A stretch of 64,000 nucleotides of DNA, taken from Cenococcum geophilum 1.58. Its lineage: Eukaryota > Ascomycota > Dothideomycetes > Gloniales > Gloniaceae. A program made the translations under genes and the position numbers. The DNA lies in contig KV748178.1 in assembly GCA_001692895.1 (NCBI GenBank), positions 5,887,387-5,951,386 on the forward strand, written 5' to 3'. Under the pieces are notes generated by a model. That model saw only the letters and a list, made by a program, of their open reading frames with translations. It did no database searches and was not told the origin of the DNA. Positions 23,494 through 37,800 of this stretch are shown here, in pieces (positions within the stretch are counted from its first letter, which is position 1; every line of letters starts with the position of its first letter).

Positions 23494-26166
23494 TATAAGT
23501 ATTCTTCCGTACTAATTAGTAATATTAAAGTTAGGTTAAATAACTAAAAGTAGATGATTAAGCGCAGCTTAAATTATACAGTTAAAAGGAGGTTAGTTTA
23601 GATAACTAAAAGAGCGAGTTAAGATCTTTTATAGAGCCTCTATAATTACCGTTCCTATTTATAGTAATGTTATTTTATTTTAATATTATGTTTTTTAAAT
23701 TATACTTTGTTAAATATATTACTAAATTACTTATTTAAGGATTTTATTCTAATATCTTATATAAATATCTGTCAAAGCTATTATCCACCCGTTAGATTAA
23801 AGCATTATACAGCTATTTACTATTTTTACTCTTATTATCGCTACTTTAATTTAGTATACTATTTTACTAAAGGGTATCAAGGCGGCATTATTTTATAACT
23901 TGTTAATCTATTAAACGAGTAGTATAATAGGCGGGCAATTTTTAGGAATCGTAGTAGGTATACGGAGTTCCTTAGCCAGCGAACTTCCACTACTTACGAA
24001 ACCTACTACTTATATAACTGTTGGAGACCGTAGGAATTTATCTTTTTTCCTAAACACGCTTAACGCTACAGTTAGAACAATACTAAGATTTAATTTTCTT
24101 AGCCTTAACTATACCTTAACGTAAAGTTGTTTTAAAGACCCTTGCTAAAGTAATAGTTAGTTTAACACGGGTTTTAATTAATTTAACCCAGTAAATATAA
24201 GCGGGAAATTCCTAGTTAATTGTAAGGTGAAAATATACGTCCCGCAATAGTTCTACTATACTTAAACTATTAAGAAATCTTATTACCATACTGGTATAGT
24301 GTTTAGCTTAAATACTAGTAGAGCTAAGGAGAAATTTATATAAAATGCTTTAGGGTTTACTTTAGGAAGCCAAGCCCTATTATCCTCTATAATGGCATAC
24401 CTTTTTCCTTAAATTAAATAGAACTCGACAACTTAGATTATATTAACTCAGCCAATAAACACAGGAGCTATAGTTTGGCGATTGACGCTAACGTCGTCCG
24501 CTATTTTCCCCCTAATTGCGAATAACGCAAAATTTTACCTAAATAGCTATGGTAGATATATAGGGGTATTTCTAGGACTTCTTATAGTCTAGGTAGATAT
24601 AATATAGGGGTAGATAGAACTCGTCTTAAAAGGAATTATCGACCTAAATCGGATTTCCTTACTACTATTTTACTACTGTCTTTAATACCTAGTACCCTAT
24701 ATCTTACCACCTACTTCTATACCTATTTTGTCTTAGTTGCCTATAATATTTATCTTAGTCGCCTAGATCTACTTTATATATAGAGAGAGCTTCTAGAGCC
24801 CTCTTTAATAAAATAGAGTTCTTATTTCTAATCGTCCGTTTAATAGAAATTAATTTTAGCCCCTATTTATAAGTTAGTTATAAGTAGAGCAAAGAATAAT
24901 ATTACTTTAACTATTTTAGGGATTGAATTCAAAACTAATTTAACTATATTATAACTAATTCTAGGAAATTTACTAATATGCTATAAGTACATCACCTCTA
25001 AAATCTCTTTAAAAGGATTAATAGGCTAGCAAGTTATAGGTAGTACTGGTATTCCTACCCAAATAAGGTTTCCTTTATAATTTACTATAACTTAAGCGCT
25101 TTTACTATCTATTTAAAAGGCCTTATAATCGCCTGCTTCGCCAAAAATCTCTAATAGTATAAATAACGTGGCCTCCGCACTAACGCATCGCCTTAATTTA
25201 AAGGGTTAGCTATAGCTTTTAAATAATAAGTTAGAGATTCTTACTATTAAATAGCGGCTATTCCGTTTGGCGTACTTAGAAGAATTCTAAGCCAGGCTAC
25301 CTGGTCGCCTACGCAGTTATTTAGTCGGGCTATAGCCGAAATTAGGAGAAAAGTTAAGTTCTGAAAACTCAACGTGGCTTTATATATAGCATTTCGAGAG
25401 TTTAACAACCTAAGGAGATTTAGTGTTATAAAATAGGACTTATAAGGGTATAATTACTTAAATATAAGCTCTTAACCTGCTTGCGCCTCTAGGATTAGAT
25501 CTATAAGGCTAGGCAAAGATTAATTAAAGGGGATTAACTGCGCTAAAGTAAATGCAAAGTAGATAAAGTAGAGGATTGACGTCTTTATTGTAGGATTAGA
25601 TCTTATTACTAGTTTTGCTAGTTTTGCTAGTTTAGCTTAACTAGCTAAGTAGGCGCTAGCGGCCTATTATATAGAGTATTATTAGCGTTTTAGGATTTCG
25701 TTTTAGGATTTAATATTATAGTTTTATAAAGTAGGAAATTTAAATAAGAAAATAGAAAGTATTCTAAATAATAAATACTGTTTTAGTAATCTTAGCTTAG
25801 TATACAACCCCTATAAGTTTTGTAATAAAGCGCTTCCTCTAATAAGATATAATGCAGCGCTAAGAACGGGAAAGATCTATAAATTTAGGTTACTAAATTT
25901 TAGCTAAGCCGTAAATAGAAAACTTTTAAGTAGGGTATTCTAAGAGATCCAACGAATTTAAGATTATATTATTTTTACCTCAGTATATATTGTCCATACT
26001 TAAATCTAGAAATATTACGATGTTAGCCAGCTAAAATTAATCCTACTAATAATTAAAAACTATTAAGGCCTTTATCCCTTTATTCTTTATAGCACCTAAC
26101 AATATAAGCTAAAACTTAATTATATTTTAGAGATATATACATTCTACCTAAATTATTAAAGAATAC
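23494..26166. other. No gene recognised
   Basis: RIP-mutated DNA upstream of the LINE. I see only short simple repeats (a GCTAGTTTT run near 25615-25640) and no element ends. The 26167-26187 segment is the left copy of the LINE target duplication. Confidence 0.45.
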
Positions 26167-26187
26167 TATAGATTTCAGGCACACACA
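26167..26187. repeat. Target-site duplication of the LINE, left copy
   Basis: Begins TATAGATTTCAGGCA. It matches 44026-44046 at 16 of 21 positions, and all five differences are C here and T on the right, each before A. That is exactly the RIP pattern, so the ancestral duplication was probably 21 bp. Confidence 0.8.
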
Positions 26188-26192
26188 ACACG

Positions 26193-27900
26193 ATGCAATC
26201 GCCTGCTAAAGAAACCCTTAAAATAAGCCCAACAGAGCTTCCACGAGCTCTAGAGGACTATAGAAACCCTTCCTATCAATATTACACACCCCAATTCGGC
26301 GTTAGTAGAGGTATATGTAGTGTTTTCCAGTATATAGCCCCTAAAGCCAGATCATAACAAATAAATAAGCCCCCACCCCCAACCCTAACGACCCCAATTA
26401 AACAACGCGCCCTTTAAGAACGCGTCCTATAGACTATATAAGCCACAAAATAAACCCAGCAGGTGCTATAGAAACGATCTCTTAATACAGATAAGAAGCG
26501 TACCACTATACTCTCCTTCCTTACCACCGCAATCACAACCCTCTGGGTAGCCTTCGCTACGTTAACGGAGCTTATCTAAACCTAAGGAACCTAGGAACAG
26601 TATACCTAGAATATAAAGGTAATCCAGACAGATATTAGCGCCCTTTAGAGGGCCGTAATAATGGCTATAAAGAGCGGACCGGCGTCTATAGGCCGCTATT
26701 ATATATATACGCCGCTGCCACTATACCTATAATACCCTAAGCTATAAGATAAGCTGCCTATAAACCTATAGAAGTAAACAAGATTATAATCCATATAGAT
26801 AACGCTGCCGACTATAAGGAAACCTTAAAGCAAAATAGCCAAGCCCTAGTATACAAGCTCCAGGCTATAGGACCCCTAAACACCCACAAAATATAAGCCG
26901 TAAAGAAGCTACAGAGTGGCGACGTTAGGGTGTACGTTACAGATAAAGATATAAAAGATAAATTGCTATAAGAAACGGGGTGGACAAAGATCCTAGAGCG
27001 CTCTGCTATACTAGCCGTACCGCTAGTACTAGTAGAGGTCCATATAGTGCCTATAAGCCTCGCCATCTAGGACCTAGAGGCTAAGTAGATAATAAAGGAT
27101 ACAATAAAGCAGAACTGCACTATAGCGGGACTTACAGTAGAAAGGCTGGCGTGGAAAAGGCCAGGAAGAGTTCGGACAGGAGAAAAGGTCTAATTATCAC
27201 TTATTATAGGCGTATAGTTAGAAGAGATAGTAAATACGCTATTTAATTAGGGCCTCTTCTTAGGAGGAGACTACTACCTAGTTATAAGGCACGAGACGAC
27301 ATTTCTAGTAACGCAATACTTTAAATACTAGGGCTTTAACTATATAGCTAAGAGCTATAGAAGAGAGACTAAATATAGACGCTGCGCTAGGTAATATAAC
27401 ACTAGTAAGTGTGTAGGAGACCTACCTAAGAAGTGCATTAACTATAAGGCAGACCATAAAGTATAAAATAGGGCGTACGGCGTTAAGCGGACGTAGTAGA
27501 AGAAGGCTATAGCAATTAGGGCCTTTATGCTAATATACTACGCGGGCACCTATAAGGCGCCCGCAAGCGGATAGTAATTATAATTACAGTACGAGATTAC
27601 CACTAAAGAGGCCTCGCAATGAACTAAGAAAAGGAAGCTAAAGGAAACAACTACGCAGGAAAGCTCTATATAGGTAGAGGAGGCCCCCTAGAAGGTTAGC
27701 CGACTATAGATTATTAACTACTCTAGGAAGAAAAAGGGCTAAAAAAAACCCTTTAATTAATACTTTAAACAGCGCTAAATAGTAGTATATATGCCTTAAT
27801 CCAAGTCCTAGCAACTTAGGAGCCCCTATAAAGTATAGAGCTTAACGCGGAAGTAGAAGTAAAAGCCTAAATCTAGAAAAAGGTGTTTAAAGGTTTTAAA
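26193..27900 (+). pseudogene. LINE ORF1 (Gag-like, zinc knuckle), RIP-killed
   Basis: Starts at ATG 26193 (MQSPAKETLKISPTELPRAL). It encodes an RNA-binding protein of the type found as ORF1 in fungal Tad1 LINEs. A zinc-knuckle region at about 27376-27470 reads YRRCAR, stop, YNTSKC, then KKCINYKADHK; a CCHC array is recognisable with one or two Cys/His changed to Tyr or Asn. The segment 26812-27066 looks open on the minus strand, but that is an antisense shadow. Stops are RIP-type. The 3' end of the ORF is approximate and may overlap ORF2. Confidence 0.75.
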
Positions 27901-27984
27901 ACTATATTATAAGGGAGCGAACAGACGCTAAAGGGCACTAACTTAGCTAACTTAGAGGCTAGTATAGATGTCTTATATTAGGAC

Positions 27985-28707
27985 ACCGGAATCCGCTTAT
28001 AATTATATAGTATAACACCAATAATAGTAGGAATGATATACTACTCTACTTCCTACAAAAGGTAGAGTAGGTAGACCCCTAGCCGGATATACTAGCTATC
28101 TAAAAGCTGTAGCGGAAGGATTAAGGAAATATAGTATGTATTATAAAGTCCTACTACCTAGTATATGCAGGAGTTAGCAATATAAGGGTTTGCTTCGATA
28201 TAAATAAGGCCATTAATATAAATAAGTAGGCGCCTACACACCACTTAGCGGACGTATATATAATTAAGCTAGAGGGCCGCGAGCGAACTATTTAGATTTA
28301 TAATATTTACAACCCCTAATAGATAAATAGTAGCCTCTGCGTACTACCGGAGCTACTAAAAGCTAAAGGAGAATATATACTATTAGGAGACTTTAATCTA
28401 TACCACCCCTTTTAGGGGGGTATAGTAGTGACGAGCGCGGATAACGCGGTAGATGACCTTATCCGCGCTATAAAGGTAGCTAGCCTAAGCCTAGCCACTA
28501 AGGCGGGCATAAAGACGTAGGTAAAGGGTATATTAAGGAGCACGCTAGATTTAGTATTTACCTCCCCCTAGATTACTAATAGACTACTATAGAGTTAAAG
28601 GCAGAACTATTAGCATATAGGGTTTAACTACTTCTTTATTACTATAGAGGTAGATATAGAGGCACTAAAGGGGCCTTTACTACCTAGGAGACCACTATAG
28701 AAGAAGG
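27985..28707 (+). pseudogene. LINE ORF2 part 1: AP-type endonuclease
   Basis: From about 28011 the frame reads YNTNNSRNDILLYFLQKVE, then VSNIRVCFDINKAI, IYNIYNP, LLGDFNLYHPF (the GDFN motif that includes a catalytic Asp) near 28390, and STLDLVFTSP near 28550. This order is that of the endonuclease domain that nicks the target DNA. The frame is cut at 28707 by gypsy-1 and resumes at 40667. RIP stops are throughout. Confidence 0.8.
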
Positions 28708-28933
28708 TATTAGCGACTCAGTCAATCGAGGCACGAGTACGGCAAGAGGGTCGCGCAAGCCTGTACGATTGGATTGTCTATAAACGAGGATCTAAAGCTA
28801 GAGAAAGGAAAGGAGAAGAAGAGCAGCGCCGGTTAAAGTAGGGTTCTTTTATATGGTCCTCTAGTCACGTAACCTTAAAGTTCTGCCAAGTTCTGCTAGT
28901 TAAGTTCTGCCAAGTTCTGCCAGTGCTATAATA
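28708..28933 (-). repeat. 3' LTR of gypsy-1
   Basis: 226 bp. Plus-strand start TATTAGCGACTCAGTC (TG changed to TA). A candidate TATA box TATAAAA lies on the minus strand at 28847-28853. AAGTTCTGC occurs four times at about 28879-28924 (GGCAGAACTT on the coding strand). Confidence 0.92.
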
Positions 28934-31900
28934 TTACCCCCCCCTCCGCAAAAGCCTGCCCTTAGGCTTTGTATATCTATATTATGCCTATAGGGCGTTC
29001 TTATCTTTATACTCTTCCGGTAGCTTATTATCTTTATTATACTAGCATTCCATCTATTTATCTAGGTACTTTAGCGGTCCTAGTTTATTAGGGTAACGGC
29101 TATAGAATTCTTAAAGCTTATAGGGACTGCTAATAAAGTTCTATATAGGGTACCAGGTAGGATCTAGGTTATAGCCTTTCCAACTAACGCGGTACTTTAG
29201 CGTTTTCCTTACTAGCTTATAGGCTAGTATCTCTTTAATTTCCTATTTGTTATCGCCACTAACTTAAATCGGTAGGGGGGGTTTATTCTTTTATCTAGGT
29301 AATAGGTTGTTTATAGCCTTCCGTAGCTTATCTGGCGAGAAAATAGGGTAAACCTTAATTAAATCTGGGAGCTCTACTTTATATAAATTGCCTATTTTCT
29401 TAAGGACCTTATATAGTCCTGCTATCTAATAATTAAGCTTATAGCTAGGCCGTTCCGTCTTCTAGTTCTTTATTATAACCCAAACTATATTACCTACGGT
29501 AAAGTCGGGCTCGCGCCTATGCTTATTTACCTACTATTTTATTAATTTCTAGGCCTTTTCTAGGTTTGTATGGGCTACCGTCTAGGCTTCCTTATAAGAC
29601 AGTTTCTTACGTACAGTCTATAGTCCTTCTAGCCTATCCCAGTTAAAGCTTATTTAGGGTAGATACCCTATTTCTAGTTAGATAGGTGCAAATCCCGTAG
29701 AGTTATAGGGTAGGGTTGCCTAGGCGTAGTCTATTAGAGGTAGCAGTTCGCCCTAGTTATCTTAGAAGTAGTTAATAAAGGGCTAAAGTCTCTAGTCTAA
29801 GTATTAATTTATAATCTCCGTCTAACTATTTGTCTAGGGGTAGTACGCCGTAGAAAGCTTTAGCCTAATTCCTAGGATCTGGGTAAACTTATTCTAGAAA
29901 GCTAATATAAACTATAGTCCGCGGTCTAATATAATAGTATCTAATAGTCTGTAAATTTAGTAGATGTAATAGATATATAGTTAGGCCACCTCTTTAGTAT
30001 CGATATTCTTGTAACAGGGGATTAAGAAAGGGCGTTTACCAAATTAGTTAACTAAAATTATAACTATATCATACCCGTTATAGTCTACTAGTAGTTTATA
30101 AAAGTCTATAAAGATATGCTGCTAAGGGCGCTCTGGTATTGGGAGTGGCTTTAATAGTCCTAGGGTTTTATCTCGTAGAATCATAGACCTACGGCAGTTG
30201 TTACAGTTCCTTATATAACGGTTAATATCCGTAACTATTCCGGGCCAGTAGTAACGGTTACTAATAATCTTATAGGTCTTATTCTTTCTAGGGTAGGCCG
30301 TAGAGACCTAGGTATATACTTTAGTAATAAGCTAAGTCCGTAAATTCTATTCCTTTACTACTACTAGCCATTCCTAATGCTTAAGTAATCCGTTTTTAAG
30401 GGACTAGGGGCTAGTAACGTTCTTTACCTTCTTACGGTACTCCTATAGAGAAGAGGCTGTACGGTTTATCTATAGTAATTTATTAATAAGGTTAAATCCT
30501 AAGAGGTTAATAGGATATATCTCGGCGCCTAAGGAGTCTGTACTTAGTTCTGCCTATATTTAGGGGTTAAGGTGCTCTAGTTATAGTAGTATTTAGGTCT
30601 ATAATAAGATCTTTATAGCCGTCTGGTTACCTAGGTCCTATTTACGCCTTATAAGAGCATTCGTATGGTTTATAGCGCCTAGTCTATATATAATTAAGAA
30701 GTTAAACTAAGATAGGATATCCGCCTAGCGTGCCTATTGGGCCGTAAGAGCCTTAGTTATTATAAAGTATTCTAGGGCCTTATAATCTAAAACTACCTTA
30801 ATAGGCTTAGGGGTCCCCTCTAGCTACGTACGCCAGTGCTAAAAGCTAGAGATAATAGCCAGCATTTCTTTATTATAGATGTAGTAGTTTAGCTTAGCAT
30901 CTATTATAGTCTTTAAATAGTATATAACGGGGTGCTATTCTCTGTCCAGTTGCTTTTAGGAAAAAATACTAGCTATCGCGCTATTTAAGGCATCCGTTTT
31001 TAGCATTAAGGGCCGTTCTAGGTTAAAGTAGGCGAGTAAAGGAGCTGATACCAGCCGTTTTTTAAGCTTATTAAAGGCCTGCATATATATGGCGTTAAAG
31101 TAGAAGGGCTGGTCTTTTCTAGTAAGGCGGTTAAGAGGCCAGGTAATCCTACTATAGTTCTTAATAAAACGTTGGTAGAAGTTATAGAAACCTAAAAATA
31201 ATTATACCCCCTTTATGGTCCGTAGGGGTATCCACTAGTTAATTACGGCCGTTTTCTTTAGGTCGGCCTTAATTCCGTCTATACTAATAATAAACCCTAA
31301 GTACTTTATACGCTTAACACTAAATTCCAACTTCTTAATATTGGCCTAGAGACTAGCCTTATAGAGCCGTTATAGGACTTTATAGACATGCTCCTTATGT
31401 TCTAGCTTATTCTTAGAGTAAATTATAATATTATCTAGGTAGGCCGTATAGAAGTTATTAAGGTAGTTAAAGAGTATATCATTTATATACCGCTAGTACG
31501 TAGCTAGTCTGTTAGTTAGCCTAAAAGGAAGTACCTTATATTTATATATTCCGTAACAGGTCCGAAATATAGTAAGATTTATAAATCTAGGGTTTATTCT
31601 AATTTAGTAAAAGGCCTAGCAGATATTAAGCTTTATAAAAACTTTAGCTCTACTTATTTAGGCCAGTGTCTTATTAAATAGGGGTAGTGGATAGCGGTCC
31701 TTACGGGTTATATTATTTAGCTTATAGTAGTTAATACAAAAATAAAGTCCTCTATTTGGCTTTTTAATAAAGAGAATTAGTAAGGCGAAAGGGACTTAAC
31801 TACTAGGCTTAATAAAGCCCTTATTTAGGTTCTTAATAAGATATTACTTTATAGCCTATAATTTAGTAGTAGATTGCTAACAAAGGGGGCTATAGCTAAG

Positions 31901-34152
31901 GGTGTTTTCCTTATCTGGCTTAATCTTAATCTTATAGTTATACGGTTAGTAAGGCAGAAGTATATTAGATGCTGCCTTTAAGAATACGTCCTTAAATTTC
32001 CGGTATTAATGGGGTAGTTTCTATTCTACCAGCTCCTTATCTATAAGCTCGCCTTTCTATCCACTAAGCTCGCTTTCCTTTTCCTTAATTATTTAATTAA
32101 TTTTATATAAGCTGGTAGTAAAGGCAATAGTATTAGGTTAAACTAAGTTCTAATAGAATCCTACAGCGCCGATACAGCAGATATTAATTAGGGAAAGGTC
32201 CGTAGGTTTCTTTATAAACTTTTATCAGGCCGTATTTTGCGGTATAAGGTTTAGAGTCTTCCTTAGCTCACATTCCATTTTCCATAAGTTATCCTTCTAG
32301 TTTATTAGTTTAGTATAGCGTCCGGTATTCCTAGCCTTCCTTTATAGCTACGTAGGGCCTAAGTTTTCTATGGGGGACTTAGCTAGGTTACTACTAATTT
32401 CCTAGGTCTTTAGTGCGGATAGCGTAATATAGGTAGTCTAGGGGCGGCGTAGTATATAAATCTGTTATAGATTAAGCTATACGTCCTTCTTAAAGGCCTA
32501 GTCTCTATATATAGTATTGGCTTAGTAAATAGTATTAATCTAGGGCCATATAAGGTTCTCTATTATAATACTAATTTCTTTTATAAAGGAAGGGGTTAGG
32601 GGTAGGGATTTAGGCTAGAGAAGCTGTCTATTCTGTATATCGAGCTATAAGCCTAAATAGGCTAGCCATTTTCTTTTTAAGATTATATTATAGCTTCTCA
32701 GGTCTATAATAAGAAAGGGGATATTATACTGCCTTTGTCTATTAACACGGAGGTAGATTTATAAAATAGTTATAATAGGTGGCTCTATTCTTCCATTATA
32801 CCCATAAATAAAAACTGGTTTAGGTAGTTCCTTAAAGGGCGCATTTAAAAATTTAGCCAGCTTTACGGCGCACTAAGTGTCTATTAAGGCAAAGGTATTT
32901 ACTCTAGAGTTAGCTAAAGTAGAGGTTAAAACTTAATATCTATTATAAAATAAAGTATAAGGGATAGTGCAGCTTTTTCTACCAACTAGCCGACCTAGAT
33001 TAATATATAATATATTAATTCCTTTTAACCCTAAAAAGGAGTCTTTCTTTAGGGTTCCTCTTTTTCTAACTTTACGCTATTCTCCTGTATTAACAGAACC
33101 TTATCCGTTTTTACCTTTATTAGGTAGTCCTTAGCAAAGTAGTCCTTTTAGCCGTATAAAAAGTAAGCCCCTTAATTGCTAAGGGCCTATCTATAGGGGT
33201 TATTATACGTAGGCCGAGCATACGCTAGACCCGCGGCAGGGCTAGCTGCGCGGCTAGCTGCTAAATTAACGGCGGGCTGTACGGCTGGTGCTATAGGAGT
33301 TGCTAATTATACTAGGGCACTACGGGCCGTTCTTATAGCGCTTATGGTCTAGTTTAAAGAGTTTCTAGCTTTATACCTCTTAGCACATGCCTTAATTTAA
33401 TAGAGGCCTTAGTTAATAGCTAAGCACTAGTCCGTAAGTTCCTTTAGCATCTTTACGGTAGTAAAGACTGGTAGTACTACTCACTATAGGTCTAGGGTAA
33501 GCTTATTAAATAGGTCTAGCAGCAGATCTTTTTAGGGAATTTAGGCCTGGCTAGTTAGGTGCAGGAAGCGGGTTTAGAAGGTAGAGAAGGTTTTAGTTAT
33601 TTTTATATTTAGACCCTTATAATTAAGGCGGGCGTTCTATACCTTAAAGGGGTCCTTATAAATAAAAGACAGGTAGTTAATTATCTCTTTTCTAGAGAGG
33701 AAGGGGTCTACTAAGTCCTAGGCATATCGCGGACATAGATACGTCTATACATCCCCGCCGGTACGGCCAAAAACATAAGCCATTTTAGCTTAAGCAGTAG
33801 GGAAGTGGTCCGTATTAACTTTAAGCTTATCTTACAGTTAAAGCTTCTAATTATTAAACATAGGGTTAGTTCCGTCCATAAGCAATAGGGGGTCCGTAAC
33901 CTTTACTAACTATAATAATGCTAATACTATACGTTAGGCTAGGGCCTTAAGAACTATAGCAAGTCTATAGGTGTCTAATAACTCCTTACTAGGTGTAGAG
34001 GTGTCTCTAGTTTTAAGCAGCTCTTAAAGCCGTTTAATTTTAGTATTAGCTGCTACAAGTTCTTTCTGGGGGGTTAAGACGGCGACTGTTTCACTATTAG
34101 AGGTATTTACAGGTCCTATAGCGGCTTTGCCAGCTGCTATATTTCTTAGCAT
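28934..34152 (-). pseudogene. Gypsy-1 gag-pol with chromodomain, RIP-killed
   Basis: The minus-strand frame starts at ATG 34152-34150 (MLRNIAAGKAAIGP). Gag occupies about 34150-33000, followed by a protease region. The RT active site is YLDN at 31441-31430 (from YLDD), preceded near 31500 by a GLTNGPATF-like motif. RNase H and integrase follow. A chromodomain lies at about 29246-29062 (EIKEILAYKLVRKTLKYRVS, then WKGYNLDPTWYP). The ORF end runs into the polypurine tract next to the LTR. Stops are RIP-type throughout. Chromodomains of this class direct integration to heterochromatin, consistent with the repeat-dense setting. Confidence 0.88.
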
Positions 34153-34262
34153 AGTGGTAGGGGTATTAAGTAATTTCTGGTTATTTATTTATTTTCTAGG
34201 GGTTCTGGTCCGTACGTGTCCTATTTTTAGGTTTCGCGTTCTATTTATATTTTTTTAGTTCT
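34153..34262 (-). other. Gypsy-1 leader, part adjoining gag
   Basis: Untranslated leader on the gag side of the Copia-A insertion; the LTR-proximal part is 40316-40435. The two join at the GTCCT target site within a run of GTCCT/AGGAC repeats that also occurs in the gypsy-2 leader (57540-57600). Confidence 0.7.
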
Positions 34263-34267
34263 GTCCT

Positions 34268-34489
34268 TGTTAGACTTATAAGGGGATATCACGTAGCTAC
34301 GGTTCGTAGATAGTATGATGATTATTCTTCTTATTCTTTCTTCTTAAAGAAAGGGGTGAGGAACTTAAGGTTCCTCACTACGCTAGTGCCGCGGCGGCAC
34401 GTGATGGCAACTTGCCGCACGTAACGGCAACTTACCACACGTAATGGTAATATGCCTTATATAGTAACCATTTGCCTTTATTCCTAACA
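34268..34489 (-). repeat. 3' LTR of Copia-A copy 2
   Basis: 222 bp, TGTTAGACTT to ATTCCTAACA. It has three tandem units related to CACGTGATGGCAACTTGCC (the first at 34398-34416), two more than copy 1. Confidence 0.93.
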
Positions 34490-34859
34490 CTAGCAACTTT
34501 TCTTTTATAGTTGCCATCTATATATATATACCGCTTAACTAGCGGAACAAAAATCAATCCTCCTTACTTACTATTGCCATTATAATATAAGTCTCGCTAT
34601 CCTAAAATTTGCCTCTTAGTACGTGGTGCTTTCTTACTTATAAGTTATAGGTAGGTATCTTATTAATAGGGCCGCTAAGGCGCTAGCGGTAAGCGAGCCA
34701 ATAGTAATTTTCCATCCTAGAGATAGAAAATCCTAATTAGCTAGTTTAAGTTAGGGTCTGCAGAATCTGACTAATCAGACAACTTCGACCGCCAGTCAAA
34801 GTTCCTAGATATCTTAAGACCTCTCATAACTAAGAAATTTCTAGGGACTCCCTTTTAAC

Positions 34860-37800
34860 CTAACCTTTAACTCGTATATATAGAGTATTTATATTAACAA
34901 ACGTCTCTAGTGCCTTATTTAGGTTCGCCTTCGTTATTACATCTACCGGGTTATCTTGGCCATTAATCCATTAAATCTTAAAGAGTTCTTAACGCTCATA
35001 GGATTGCCAAAGTGCCATAATATCGATTATAAGGCGCTTCTCCTTTATAGTACCGAGCTTAACTAAACACTCATAGAGGGAAAATGAATTAGTGTATATA
35101 ATTATAGGGATAACGGGAAGTTCAAGTTAATCTATAATTATCTTTAGGGTAGTTCTAATTGCAATTACCATATTAACTCCGCTAACCATTCTATATATCT
35201 CTAACGCTAAAACACTTTAGGTAACGCGCTTGCTCTTAGTTAAGCTCCAATAGATAAGATTGCCATAAATTATAAAGTTATTCTCTCCAGTAAATTCGTT
35301 TGCGATAATAATCTCATATCCCAACTAGGAGCTAAAATCTTTATTATTTACGAACGATCCATTAACAAATATAAAGAGCTTAGCAGTAGGAAGATTAATA
35401 GGCACGTAGAGTAGTCCCTAATCAAGATAGTTTATTTGCCAGAAAAGACGTTTATTTAGGGCAAGAACGTCGTCCTTAGTTGGTTCCTAGTATTAGGCAG
35501 CAACAGAGAGATTAAATAAAGCCTTAGGTTAACAGATAAAAGTAATATAAGCTCCATAAGCGCGTTGCTCCACGTATCCTTACTTCAGGGAATTAACGTT
35601 AATAACATTAATCTTCTTACCTTAACCCTTCTAGCGCAAAGCAATGGAATCCTCATTTAGGGAGAGGATGCATCCATTAAAGAGTAATAGTATTGTTAAG
35701 TTAAGCTTTTCCTTTAGCTTTACTATAAGATTTGCCTTTACTAGCTCATCCTCTTTAAGAGCTAAGAATTGGTCATCTCCTAAGATAATTATATCATCAG
35801 TTTATATACCAACAATTCCAAATGGGGTTCCTATGGTTGTAATAAGGAAGCAGGAATCGAATATAGAAGTAGTTATTAAAAGCTTCTCTTTATAGTGCTT
35901 ACTATAGGTAGCCTATTAGTGAGTTCCTACCTCTGCAATTCTATACAATGGCTTAAGCATAACTATAATCGTGTCTTCAGGATACTAGTGGCGAATTTAC
36001 TCCAGAAGGTATGCCAATATTAAGCGCTAAAGGTGCGTCTCTAATTAGGTATAGGCTTAAGTAATATCTCACAAATAAACTGCCATTCCATTCTTTATTA
36101 AGGAGGGAGCTAATACAACAATAACTCGCTAACTAGCTCGTTAAATCATAGGAGATTATATAAGAATTATCTCTTTACCATTATTATTGTAACCTTAGAT
36201 AATAAGCCTTAATTTCTCAAATAGGGCGTCAGTAGCTTTACCCTTAATCTCGTTAACTATTCTTAACTTAAAGATACAAACTCCATCGAACTTAGTAGGG
36301 TCATATTTCTTAAATTTAAAGACTCCTCTTGCAATAAGACCGTTAATCTCCTGCTTATTAGATGCTTAGAAAGGAGCTCCTAGGGTTATAATACGACCTT
36401 CCTTTCGGAGCTGTTTTGCGAGCTTAAAGTCAGCCTTCTCTTTAGCTATCATAAAGGCCATTAATAACTCGACTTTATTCTTAATAGCGGCAACAAATTG
36501 TTCTTCAAAATTAACAAGGTATTAGCGATTTCGTAATCCCTTCAGGCGACCTCTACCGCGTCGTAGTTGTGGCACATCTACTACAATTATATTGGGATCG
36601 TAGTCGCCTTCTAAAGTATATTAATCGTGGTTCTCTTCTAGGGCATCTTCTAGGGCATCCTGTAAAGGCTTAAAATTGTCATCTTTATAGTAAGGCTTAA
36701 TAACAGTTAAACGGAATTAGGTAGGTCCGTAAGGCATCTAAATAGTATAAGTTTAACCATTAATTGCAATAAGTTAATATGGGCCTAACTATCCTCCCTT
36801 TTTACGCTATACGCGTACCTTAGACTAGAGTGGCAGATTAAGCGTAGTTAAGGTGTTTAGGCCATTTCTTATTCCTAGTACGTTATTAACCTGGCGTATA
36901 GCGTAGAGACGTTACACCTCCTTTATTACCTTGCGAATAGCCTCGGCTTATTATATAATAAAGGGAAATAGTAGAGAATCGTTAGTTATTTAAGGGTAGG
37001 CGCTAAAGACTAGCAACGTAGGTATAAGTCCATCCAGGCCAGCGGAATCGTTAATAGCTTTAACAGCTATTTATAAGGTAAGTTCTTTACTAGCGTCTTT
37101 TAGTTCTAAAGAGATAATCTTATATACGCGGCGTAATAGCGTATAATATCGTTCCACTTTTCCGATACTATTATGTGCCTTAACAGGGACTTCCTTAACC
37201 TTAATTGCCATTACCTTTGTTTGTTATCGAAACTCTATAAATAAGAAGTTCTTTCCTACGTCATAGATAATTTAATTAGGGGGTCCTAAATAGACATTAA
37301 TCCAGTATAACTAAAGGGTCTCCTATGCATTTTTGGCTAACATATTTTTTAAGAAACGCGCGGCTTAGAAGGAGGTTAAGAAGTTAATAACTTAGAGCAC
37401 TGGCTTGCCGCTAAGATATATAACGTTAATAATAATANAGAAGTTAAAGTNNTAGTNATNCTTAAGGGTAAACTTAAATNAGCTANGGGACTTCTAGTTT
37501 ATTTAGTAGTAATAGTAATACTTTATAAGATGCTTAATTGCCTTAACCTTAACTTCATGGCCTACTCGCTAAAGAACCCTAAGTAATTAATAAATAGATA
37601 GGTGGCCAAAATAACAGTACAGTTAGCGTAATTCTAACTTAGTTAAGTAGCTCTAAGCAACACTCTTTTCTAGTTAATAAAGGAGTAACTAAGGGTAACC
37701 CCACTTGCGCACAACGGGTACCCAATTATCTCCCTAAATAAGTATATTTTTAAGGTTGTTAAGCCTAACGCCTAACTTATCTATATCTTTAATGCAAAAT

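Noticed and set aside
26812..27066. 84-codon minus-strand open frame
   Set aside because: Antisense to LINE ORF1, which has the zinc knuckles and correct element position.
34490..34520. Primer-binding site next to the left Copia-A LTR
   Set aside because: The element is on the minus strand, so this is the 3' side; GGCAACTATAAAAGAAAAGTTG on the minus strand is better read as a polypurine-type region. No convincing tRNA complement was found at the 5' side either.
35644..35895. 83-codon plus-strand open frame beginning with ATG
   Set aside because: It is antisense to the Copia-A copy 2 reverse transcriptase, whose minus-strand motifs (TDDIIILGDD) overlap it exactly.
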